DNA of 64,000 nt from Thamnaconus septentrionalis (Eukaryota > Chordata > Actinopteri > Tetraodontiformes > Monacanthidae), in the NCBI GenBank assembly GCA_009823395.1, contig CM020502.1, positions 24,577,944 through 24,641,943 of the forward strand. Direction: 5' to 3'. Positions 21,487-31,200 of this stretch are shown here, piece by piece. The notes beneath the pieces are model-generated. The model saw only the letters and a program-made list of their open reading frames with translations, did not search any database and was not told the DNA's origin. Each line of letters opens with the position of its first letter. Position 1 is the first letter of the stretch. The translations under genes were made by a program, and so were the position numbers.

Positions 21487-21492
21487 CAGCAG
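21088..21492 (+). other. pclo intron ending in (TG)n
   Basis: 405-bp intron. A CATCTAGTGGCC string near 21336 is typical of decayed fish repeats or CTCF-like sites. The acceptor at 21491-21492 directly follows a (TG)n run. Confidence 0.75.
21454..21485 (+). repeat. (TG)n microsatellite in a splice acceptor region
   Basis: About 15 TG units occupy the place of the polypyrimidine tract, ending 6 bp before the acceptor AG of the next pclo exon. Confidence 0.95.
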
Positions 21493-21638
21493 ATCTTTAT
21501 GTGAAGCTCTACGTGGTGAATGTGGCCACTCAGAAGAGGATCATCAAGAAGAAGACCAGAGTGTGTCGTCACGACCGCGAGCCGTCCTTCAACGAAACCT
21601 TCCGCTTCTGTATGAACCCCACCGGACACTCGCTTCAG
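21493..21638 (+). CDS. pclo: pclo C2B domain, middle
   Basis: 146-nt exon, phase 1-0. It encodes [20 protein letters not shown] then [20 protein letters not shown] and MNPTGHSLQ. This is a conserved C2B core with the polybasic KRIIKKKTR strand. Donor GTAGCT. Confidence 0.96.
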
Positions 21639-21831
21639 GTAGCTACTTACTACCCAAGCCGATGTTGTGTGTTTCACATCACAGTGCCTAAAATAATATC
21701 AGAAAAACGCCTTTGATTCTCTTAAAGGGACAGCTCAGCCACTTGCTGCTCTGCATTCAGTGGTCATTTTAGCTGTAATTGTTAGTTGCACAGTAGGTGT
21801 GACATCAGGTCTCTCTGTGTTGTCGTGCCAG

Positions 21832-21975
21832 CTGTTCCTGGTGTCCAACGGCGGCAAGTTTGTCAAGAAAACGCTGATCGGCGAGGCCTACGTGTGGCTG
21901 GACAAGGTGGACCTGCGCAAGCGCGTGGTCAGCTGGCACAAGCTGCTCGCCAGCACCGCCCAGATCCACTCGTAG
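21832..21975 (+). CDS. pclo: pclo last coding exon, end of C2B, stop TAG
   Basis: 144 nt including the stop. It encodes [20 protein letters not shown] then [20 protein letters not shown] and STAQIHS, then TAG at 21973-21975. Loop 3 reads SNGGKFVKK where C2A has [10 protein letters not shown], so the Ca2+-ligand aspartates are missing. That is the known state of Piccolo/RIM C2B domains, which are considered Ca2+-independent. Length and ending (HKLL..TQ-H-like) match the mammalian C terminus. Confidence 0.96.
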   Translation: MFLVSNGGKFVKKTLIGEAYVWLDKVDLRKRVVSWHKLLASTAQIHS

Positions 21976-22280
21976 AAAGGAGGGACGAGTCTGTCTGTGA
22001 TGCACGGGACCTGAGGAGGGCGTCGAAAGCTCCATCTGAGCACAGGATGGGTCTCTGTTCTTTCCTCTTTTTTTTATATCTAACCTTTGAGTCAGGACAC
22101 GGGGAGGACAGGGGGAGACGACTGACTCTGTTTATCAAAAGGTCACGCAAAGGCGGCCGGAAAGGTCACAGTGGGAACACAAGTTTACAGGACGTTCAGT
22201 GTACAGTGGTGTAGCCCCGCCCCCAGAGAGGAGGCCTGGGCCAGAATCAACCAGGTATTACACACTGTCACAAACACACA

Positions 22281-22281
<1 letters not shown>

Positions 22282-22318
<37 letters not shown>
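22282..22318 (+). repeat. (AC)n microsatellite
   Basis: Perfect AC run in the probable pclo 3' UTR. Confidence 0.97.
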
Positions 22319-22320
<2 letters not shown>

Positions 22321-22810
22321 ACACGTATGCACGCAGTCATTCACACTCAAGCGGAACTTTAATTCTACAGGGAACAGACAGATTTTATTCAGATGATTTA
22401 TCCATAAAAAAAAAAAGATTCTCCTCATTGCTTTTTTTTTTTTAAATTTGCAAAGCATTTTGGGAAAGAAATAGTGCAGAGATGTCTTACTTATTTTTGT
22501 ATTGTGATACTAGAGCTCTATCATTTTTGTCCTCCTAAGCTCTCTGATGATTTAAACTCTATCCTGGGAATTCACTAGAGTATATTTTATAGCACACTGT
22601 GGAGCGTTTCAAGTGATCAGGCGTGGTTTTGTTCACCTTTGACCTCATCCATTCCTTTTCTGTGCAAAACCATCAGCTGAGTTCTAATGAAGAATTATAG
22701 ATGCCAAACAAAAGATTATTACTAATATCTAAAATTATATACATATATAAACTGAGAGAGATATATAATTGGACACTATATATATAGTGTGCATGAGTCT
22801 ATTTGGTAAC

Positions 22811-22812
<2 letters not shown>

Positions 22813-22840
<28 letters not shown>
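22813..22840 (+). repeat. (CA)n microsatellite
   Basis: Perfect CA run next to an AT-rich TATATA segment (22736-22790). Confidence 0.95.
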
Positions 22841-22841
<1 letters not shown>

Positions 22842-23770
22842 TGCACACTCACTGTATGTAGTGAAATGTCCTTGATGGAAATTGATTTTAATTTATAACA
22901 TATATAGATAGATATATGAATATAGATTTATTATCACAGACAATCAAGTCTTTATGATTGTGACATAGAAGTTTTATTTACCCATGATGCCCCTATCCCC
23001 CAAAACACCGCCCACCCTTAGAATGTGACACACACGTGAGAAATTAGGCACGTCTTGTTTTTGTTTTTTGCGTGAAAACCGGATGAGTCCTGCTGCTTTT
23101 CCCTTCAGAAAACTCTCACGACTTTTGTGGATTTTTGCACTCCCCTCCACCCTCCCACCCCGCCGGAATGTAAATGTGACATCATCACTTTACAGGAAAT
23201 GTGATTTCATTTATGCCAATAAAACGGACGGCAGTAGAAAGGGAGAGATGAGAGATTCAGGCTGCAGAAGCACTCGGATACACCAGAAGGCGTGCCGCTG
23301 TGTTATTCCAACTTCTTTTTTTTTTTTTCTTAGCGCACGTCAGCATTTGAACCTTGCAGAGAAACAACATCTAACAAATAAGGGATTTCTATGCAACATC
23401 TACTTCCTTAAACTGCTTTCTTTTTTTCTTTTCTTTTTTAATTTGCCGGTCACAAATAGAAAAAAAAAATCACTTTCCTTTTGCACTAGTTTCATTTTAC
23501 ACCTCTGTCTATTTATTTATTTAATTTCATTGCTTGTTTCCATTTGATGTCCAATTTTGTAACGTGAAAAGAATCCTTATTTATTGCCTGTAAGACTGAC
23601 CTCTTTATGTTTTCTTATATTTGTTTACAGTACATATCAGTTGTACATACAAAGAGACTGCGGCGTTTTTGTTGTTGTTTTCTCTTTTCTTTTTGCTTTT
23701 ATATAATCACAATGTAGTGCTTGTTTACAAGGCCTGAAACTCAGAGAACCAACTGTTATTGCCCCCGTGC

Positions 23771-23776
23771 AATAAA
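23771..23776 (+). terminator. candidate poly(A) signal AATAAA
   Basis: Canonical hexamer in the pclo 3' UTR, one of several; the context is AT-rich. Use is unproven. Confidence 0.35.
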
Positions 23777-24173
23777 CGCAGACATCAATTTCACATAGTT
23801 CTAAGTCTATATATAGAAACAATATATATATATCATTCCCATTTAATGGACATTTTTTATGCACTTCCCTACATGGAATAGCTTTTTTTTCCCTAAGTGT
23901 TGATGAAAGTACCAAAAAAACAAACAAACAAACAAACAAACGAAAAACACTCTCACAATTATGCCTAAACATGATTTAGGGTTTACCTGTGTTTTTATTT
24001 GCATTTGCCTTATTTTTATACCCATGCGCTTTTGTGTGTAGCATCAAATCAAGCGGACGCATGTCATTGGCTGTAAATGCACATCTTATTTTTGGGTGTC
24101 GTCTGTCTAAAAATAATAATAATAATTAAAAAAAACAATAACTCATAAAAAAACACATTCACACTTCCTGTCC

Positions 24174-24174
<1 letters not shown>

Positions 24175-24215
<41 letters not shown>
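24175..24215 (+). repeat. (AC)n microsatellite
   Basis: About 20 AC units in the probable pclo 3' UTR. Confidence 0.97.
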
Positions 24216-24216
<1 letters not shown>

Positions 24217-24865
24217 CTCTATTTCCAAGCCTTGTAAATACATATCTTTTTTATACTGGGTTTTGGGGAGCAATAGGTCTTTTAGGAGGCACGGAACAGG
24301 TGTGTGTGATTCTAGAAATTCAAGGATGTGTTTCTCTCGTGCTCAGTGTACAGCGGACAGCCTGAGAAAATGGCCCCACGTCTGTCCACAGAGACCCGGA
24401 CACACCCAAACCCTTTACACCAAAACACTCGAAAAGTTTACCGCAGTCCGATTACACTGACGTCCGTCTCGAGAAGTGCAGGAGAATTTAAATGTGCTCA
24501 CACTGGATGTTGCATGTTTCTTTGGTGGTTCATACATATTTTTTGTGTCCAGATATTATTGAAGAAAAAAAAGAAAATACAAATAAATAAATCAATGAAA
24601 ATAGAAGAATGAGGTAGAGGATGATATAGAACAAAAACTGTTGTAGAGGGAGAAGATGTGAAGAAAAACCTATTCAGATTATTGCGGATGTATGCTGACT
24701 GTACAAAGATTATGCTTGTAAAACCTGTCTGGTTTTTCACTTGTAAGTAACCAGAGTTAAAAAATATATATATATATAATGTCATGGTTTTGTGATTGTA
24801 TACAGGAGGTATTGATAAATTATGCAAAATGTGCTGTAAAAATGGCTGTTGCCCCATGTCTAAAT

Positions 24866-24871
24866 ATTAAA
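24866..24871 (+). terminator. candidate distal poly(A) signal ATTAAA
   Basis: Common variant hexamer shortly before the (TTTTA)n block. Plausible distal end of pclo; unproven. Confidence 0.35.
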
Positions 24872-24908
24872 TATGAGTACAAATGAAGGACTGTTTCGCA
24901 CAGACATT

Positions 24909-24952
24909 TATTTTATTTTATTTTATTTTATTTTATTTTATTTTATTTTATT
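24909..24952 (+). repeat. (TTTTA)n pentanucleotide repeat
   Basis: About nine TTTTA units in tandem. Confidence 0.95.
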
Positions 24953-27427
24953 TCATTAACAAAATTGGATCTTCTGCAGATTATTTTCAATAACCACATT
25001 TAGCCACTAGATGGAGGCACAAACTAAATAATGCTGACTAAGAGCAGCCCCGTGGCAGTTTGAATTGCATTGAGACTCAACAGCACGTCAAGGTGACTTC
25101 CGGTTTAATTAGCGCCTGCTGTGTTAGTAGTGACACCGACTCTCGTACGTTTGCGCTTTTGTCAAAATATGTTCGCTCTGTCTTGCTTCCACATCTGTGT
25201 GCGTTTTTTCTTTAATGTAAGTATTTGTGTGTTTCACGTTTACTGAAGTTTCAAGGTGGCACCATGTTTTTGTTTGTTTTTAAATAAGGCCGCGAAAGCT
25301 TTAACTGTCAGCCCTTCATATCGAATAGAATAGAAAGTGGGATGATAAGGCTGGTACTGATGTTTCTGGGCCACAATAAAATGAGCCTTTATTGAGCCTT
25401 TGTTACTGAACAAATGTATTGAAGTTCACCTCATTAATGACAATGAACCCCCGCGACGCGGAGAGCAGGAAGGGAAGAGAAGATGAGTGAGTGTATGGGC
25501 GGGGGGGATCTATAGACGCAAGGGTTTAAAAAAAAAAATACTCTCGTTATTGTGGTAGGCGAAAAGATAATATAATGCTGCCAGTAGGGGGAGTCATATA
25601 TCTTCTTTTTAAAATAGCACTCCGAATTCCTTTTTGTTTTTATTTTTGAGTTGTATGCTTTTTGCTCACCAAATTTTGGATCACGTTTTAGATTTTGTTT
25701 GTTTTTAGCTGGGAAACCCCTCCAGTCTCAATGGTGTGGACGGGATCATGACTAATAGTGGTCATCATGATCTTGAGTAATTATAGTCTTTACATCTGCA
25801 CCTGTTGCCCAGACCATAAAGTGCAAAGGCAGCAGCACAAGGAGCAGCTCTGGGTCTTAACTGATCTTTAAAATAGAAATGTCTCCACGCACTATATTCA
25901 GAATCTATTTGTGTGCACAGAGTCGCCTTGCACCTGGAATCCAAATTATGTTGTGAAATAATTCTAGTGTTATTTTGAGATATTTACTAAATGAGTGTGT
26001 TCCCTACCACCAATGAGACGATCGCATAAAAGCCTGTCAAACTAACCTGCTGTTTTTTTTTGTGTGTGTGTGTTTTTTTTCTTCGCTGTAAGACAATATC
26101 ATAATTTGCTTCTGTTCTCTATTTGAAAGATTTGTTTCTCGTTGGACTCGGATCTGTCTCCCTGTCTCGATGCTCCCTGGGGGTTTCCTGTGTGTTCACC
26201 CTCGTCTACTACCTCTTTCGACAGGGCTTCAGATCCACTCATCCAACGACACATTTGTTCGTCCGTCCTCGTTTACCTTCAAAGACGTTTGCCTGCGTCA
26301 GACGACGGGCTCCTGAATAGCCCCGTCATCTTTGATTCACCGGACATCCACGCTGATCAAAACGGCAGAGATCCGTCTCGGGCCACATCAGGCGACGTCG
26401 CATCAGCATATCCAAGGTCAGACCAGGCTTACAACCCAATCAAACACTTCTTGATCTTTGAAGATTTAATGGTATGCTGTAGACAAAAAAAAAAGAACCT
26501 AGTCCAACTGATCATACGGTTCAGTATTGGTTTGAAAATAAATAGACAAATACATTGCCACTGGTGGTAATAATAAAACCTGAAACAGATTTGAAGTCTC
26601 AAAGTTAAAGTGCTAAATAGCAATATCAAAAATGGGGGATAAGAGAGATAATGGGGCCATAAAGAAATTGTCAGTATAGAATCAGACAGGCATTTAAAAC
26701 ATTACTTGATATATATGTTAACAGAAAATTAGATATTTTATTATACCATAGAAAGTGTCCTATCTAGTGTAGTCATAATCATTTGGATGAGTTTGACTTT
26801 CTCCTTGGTTCTCAACAATCTATTATTACAAGATCCACCACGCTGTGATATGAAGCTAGTTCTTTTCCCTCTCAAACTCCAAGAGGAGCCTGGCAGGTCT
26901 TGAAGATGACCAGACTTGCGTGTCCATTTAAGGTCTGATGATTTATGCCCCTGTCTCTGTCCGCTGAATGTCAAAAGTCAAAACCACAGGTTGTTAATCT
27001 TGCCTTATTGTCGCCTAAGTGACATTAAAATAGATATAATTGATACAACACTGATATTGTATTTTACTGGCCTTATGTAAGGTTTTATCCATCAAATGAT
27101 CCTATCGATATGATTTTATAGGACAGAAATAAGATTTTTAAACGGGGAAAGGACGGGACAGCTGAACCCTTCACATCCGATCACCTTCGGATTGGCCCCG
27201 CCCTCCCTGAAGCCCGCTTCCTGTCACCGGGTTCCCGTTACACCCGGCGGCTCTCCCTCACTGGGCCATAACTTCTCCTGGCCCTGACAGAACGGCTTCC
27301 ACTTATCCTAATGTGATCAGTCAGTGCACAGAGGGGACTGAGGCCGGGCCCAGGCCTCATATCGCACACATGGGCCGTCACTTCTCCCTCACTGAGTCAA
27401 CACGGCACGCAGAGGCTGTGGTCCAAG

Positions 27428-27443
27428 GTGTGTGTGTCTGTGT

Positions 27444-27521
<78 letters not shown>
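27428..27521 (+). repeat. (TG)n microsatellite
   Basis: Long TG run with a few early interruptions (TGTGTCTG, TGAGTG), then pure. Confidence 0.97.
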
Positions 27522-27524
<3 letters not shown>

Positions 27525-29179
27525 GTGACCTAAAAAAGCTTACTCGTCATGACTGGTCAAAGACAAAAATCTCCAAGAACACTAATGAAGTAACGTCAGA
27601 GACATTAGTTGGTATTTGTATTTTATTAATTTATTTATACATTCTGAGGGATGAGTGAACTTTATTTTTCTAGCTAGAATGACTGAATCTGCAGTGGAAT
27701 AAAGTCTAAACAGCTGGACACATGGGACAAAATTTGAATAAGCCTTTTAAATACTCGAAGCTCAGAAAGGTCTCTCACCACCAAGCTCCATCTCAAAATC
27801 AACACCTTTGTGATGTCACAAAGGGCCCTGTGACATAACAACCAGGCTGTACCATTGGAGACCACTTTTGCCCAAACGTGTGGAAGCTCCAATGAAACAG
27901 TGTCAGCAAGGAGCTAAAATACAGTTTTTTTGGTTTTCTTGCAGTTACCTGTAAACAAAGGGCTAAAACACTGACACATGCTTTCACATCTCATCAAACT
28001 TTAATGACTAAAAAAAAAACCTTGTGCTGCTCCCCTTATAGTCTTTGAAGTGAGGCCACAGTGTTGAACTAAAATCCAGCCAAAAAACAAAGCTACGAGT
28101 TTCTTGTAAAACATTTTTTCTTCATTCTGTCTTAGACCATGTTTACCTTTCACGATGAGTTGAATTTGACAATGAGGAACGTCTGGTTGAAGCAAAAATA
28201 ATAATAATGAAAAAGACAAGCTCATGTCTGACCATGGCTGCCAAGAAGCAAGTGTGCAGGGGGGGGGGGTCATTAAAATTTAAACTGGGAAGATAATTTG
28301 TTGCCAGGGCAACACTTTCTGTGAAGGATTAATAATTATGTGTGTGTGTGCGTGCGTGCGTATGTGAGAGTTACCTCTGCCGTGTCGATGTCTCAGCCGT
28401 CAATATGTTCCTCGTGCGAGGTGCAGGAAGTGACAGCGACGTCTTAACTTCTCAGACAGATCTGACAGATGCTTCATCGTATTTGCATCGAGCCGTGAGG
28501 CTTCTCGCCAGCTTCCATCTCTGCAATTTCTTTTTTTTCCCTCCCCATCCACCCCCTCCTCTCCAGTGATGTCAGGATTAAGAAAACCCAGCTTTTAAAA
28601 TCCAGACTAACCACAAAGCAGGAAGTTTGTGGCGTCGGTGATGAGAACACTGTGGCTTCTTCACTCTTAAGTGCGATTTGACGTAAAGAAATGGCTGCGG
28701 GTGCACCTCAGACTGCATTTGAATAAAATGAAGAAAAAAAGATTCACTTGCCCTGCAAGTGTGTTTTAATGAGCTTCATTATTTTTAGAAAATACAGCAG
28801 CTTGTCGTTGAGTACGCCGTTCAGATTTTTGCCCTCTTCCTTGCCAATGAGAATAAAGAAAAGCTGCCAGGGACTGATTACTACTTTAATAAGTTGCAAT
28901 TGAAAAAAGCAAACAAAAACTGTGCGTTTTAAAAGTGGAACTCAAAGAAGTGCATCATCAGTTTTGAAGCGTTGATTCTCCCCGCGGCATTCTGGGAAAC
29001 TGCTGCTGTTTGTCTTGAGTGCGGCTGCTTGTTTGGCCGTGCAGCCGCTCGTCAGGGGAGCGGGAGGCTCGGCTGCGAGGAGGTTGCCATGCGACGGCAG
29101 CTGGGCAATTCCCTGGACAGGTGGGCGGGGTCGCAGGCTGGTGACAGAGGCCACACCTGCTGCCAGCCAGCCACGCTCG

Positions 29180-29186
<7 letters not shown>

Positions 29187-29267
<81 letters not shown>
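29187..29267 (+). repeat. (AC)n microsatellite
   Basis: About 40 perfect AC units. Confidence 0.98.
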
Positions 29268-29269
<2 letters not shown>

Positions 29270-30677
29270 CCTCTTTCTTTCAGAAACACAACCTTTCTGA
29301 AAGATTTTCTCTCAATGATTGAACTTTAGACTTTTTTTCTTTCCTTCTTTTGTCCTCTTTCACAACTTTTTCTCAACTGGAAATGTGATTGGGAGCACAA
29401 TGCAGTGGCCAACAGGTTCAAACTATAAAGAGCCCTGAACCACACTGCCCTGGAAACCGCAACAACCTTTTTTAAAACATTGTAGTTCTGAAAAGACAAA
29501 AACTTTTTTTTTTATTAGGTTAGCCTCAGCCATCATCACAAATGATATGGAAGGAGTGAGATGTAATCCAGCATTTTGCAAACTTATTTACAGTCTGTAG
29601 ATGCAATATTGAAACTGACATCAAATTGGAAATTCAATTTTTCTTTTGTGTTTGCTGCCTCTGCTGCAGCGTTCCGGCCGTCTTGTTTCCATCTTCTTGC
29701 TGCTGTTGGGAAAACTTTGCTTCAGGCTTTAAGTGTGGTAAACTGTCATAAACCCTCCAAAGGCTGACAATCACGTCTGCATTCACAGCGCTCCCATATC
29801 TACATGTGATTTGCCACTTTTTGTTAAACAAACTGATTCCCGCCATGAATCACGTATAATCCTTTGGAAGAGAGTGTAGCGTTCAAACACTAGCAGCAGG
29901 AAGGATCAGCGCTGGATTATTTTGCGCTTCAACGCACACGTCCACAAGCTTTTTTTTTTTTTCTGTGTGTGTGCGTTTCTCCATCTTCATAATATTTTCA
30001 GAAAGAGGCATTTAATTATTCATAAGCTGTTAATTTCCTCCCCAAAGCGTTGTGACGTTGCCTCCCTTTTAAGGATGAACTCACACTTCTCACGCCTGAA
30101 CTGCAGTGGACACACGTCCATATTCAAAATTGCTGTTGTTTTTGTAGCTGTTGTTTTTTTGTTTTGTTTTTTGCACCGCAGTCCTCGGAGCAAGTGGAAT
30201 ACATTAGCACATTTCATATTGCATAAATTAGCGGGCATATGAAAATAGCAGCAGTAGTTGGTGGTTGATTTGGTAGCTGGCAGTTTTGTAGTTGATTTCT
30301 GTTGCCTTTTTGAACAGCACTAATAATGTTTGTCGTCTCACCGTTAGGATCACATGCGCCAAGTGCGTGCGAAGGGTGGCTGGAGTGACGCCCCCGCCCC
30401 CGCTTGGATGGACACTCCCTTTTTCGACCGGTGAGCGGAAGGGGCGGTGCCTGCGCCATGTGTCCGGGGCTGCCGCTGTACAGCTTCGAGACAGACTTCG
30501 TTTAACTCTTTGTCAGTGACTTGCACGCGCATACATACTGTCGCAATATTTAGTCATCGGCGTTTCGTTCAACTCAGACCCAACACAGACTGGACTGACT
30601 GAGCCCCGCCCACTTTTTTGCCCGTCTCCCGCCCCCTCGCAGATCTCTCCAAAGTCAGTCCAACGCACTCTGAAAGC

Positions 30678-30683
<6 letters not shown>

Positions 30684-30751
<68 letters not shown>
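30684..30751 (+). repeat. (CA)n microsatellite
   Basis: About 34 CA units upstream of the cacna2d1 ATG. Confidence 0.98.
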
Positions 30752-30753
<2 letters not shown>

Positions 30754-30792
30754 CCCACCTCTGCTCAGCTCTTAGGGAGTGGAGGGAGGGGG

Positions 30793-30795
<3 letters not shown>

Positions 30796-30872
<77 letters not shown>
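30796..30872 (+). repeat. (CT)n microsatellite
   Basis: About 38 CT units, 45 bp after the (CA)n. A perfect polypyrimidine/polypurine mirror repeat that could adopt H-DNA and that contains GAGA-type elements on the other strand. Confidence 0.98.
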
Positions 30873-30874
<2 letters not shown>

Positions 30875-31120
30875 GGACTCACGCGTGCACGGACAACCAG
30901 ATGAGATTTGTTTCCAAGCGCGCACCGATGGCGGCGTGAGGAGACTTACGCACGGCGCAGCGGATCCAGCAAGTCCATCTTTTTTTTTAAAATCCCCGAA
31001 CAACAACAACAGACTGAGCGGCGCTCTGGAATCCCCAGACCCGCCTATTCACCCACCGACTCTTGTTTTGTTTTCAATTAATCGGCGGAGAAGAAAACAC
31101 GCAGGAACACCCAGCACGCC

Positions 31121-31200
31121 ATGGATTATTCGCTCTGCCTACTTTTACTCCTGTCATGCTTGTCGTGCGTGTCGCTCGGACAGTTTCCCACCGCGCAGAC
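31121..31200 (+). CDS. cacna2d1: cacna2d1 exon 1, start codon and signal peptide
   Basis: Start of the calcium channel alpha-2/delta-1 subunit, an extracellular, membrane-anchored protein that traffics Cav1/Cav2 channels and, in mammals, binds gabapentinoids. ATG in context CACGCCATGG (near-Kozak). It encodes MDYSLCLLLLLSCLSCVSLG then QFPTAQ-T: a short N region, a hydrophobic Leu/Cys/Ser core and a probable signal-peptidase site after SLG. FPTAQT aligns with mammalian FPSAVT. Ends in phase 2 at AC before a consensus GTAAGT. The mature chain continues in the exon at 45953, whose phase fits exactly. Confidence 0.88.

Larger units (their letters stand above)
21976..24890 (+). other. pclo: probable pclo 3' UTR (end uncertain)
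   Basis: AT-rich non-coding sequence after the stop, with microsatellites and several candidate poly(A) signals: AATAAA at 23218 and 23771, AATAAA pairs near 24582, and ATTAAA at 24866. Neuronal scaffold genes often have long UTRs with several ends. The true 3' end cannot be fixed from sequence; 24890 is a guess after the last signal before the (TTTTA)n block. Confidence 0.5.
24953..30340. other. pclo-cacna2d1 intergenic region
   Basis: 5.4 kb with no supportable gene. Contents seen: a CCAGTAGGGGG string (25581) and a CCACTAGATGG string (25004) resembling CTCF cores; a dispersed-repeat fragment at about 27690-28120 (contains CTTTGTGATGTCAC and CTGTAAACAAAGGGCTAAAA); a long (TG)n at 27428; a long (AC)n at 29187. 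An open stretch at 26142-26570 has no recognisable protein. Confidence 0.7.
30340..31120 (+). promoter_or_regulatory. cacna2d1: cacna2d1 promoter and 5' UTR region
   Basis: Sequence upstream of the cacna2d1 start codon. GC-box-like motifs lie at 30441-30447 (GGGGCGG), 30604-30611 (CCCCGCCC) and 30629-30635 (CCGCCCC). There is no convincing TATA box, as expected for a CpG-type neuronal promoter. Long (CA)n and (CT)n tracts (30684-30872) lie 250-440 bp before the ATG and may be in the 5' UTR or core promoter. The transcription start cannot be fixed from sequence. Confidence 0.5.

Noticed and set aside
22736..22800. AT-rich palindromic TATATA region as a possible hairpin RNA
   Set aside because: Simple AT repeats explain the symmetry; no stable miRNA-like arm with mixed sequence.
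26142..26570. 142-residue open frame between the genes
   Set aside because: Some codon-like composition, but no family match, no clear start context and no splice partners; left as unannotated.
28972..29322. Open frames through (AC)n giving Thr-His or Cys-Val repeats
   Set aside because: Microsatellite translation artefact; the same occurs at every CA/TG tract in the window.
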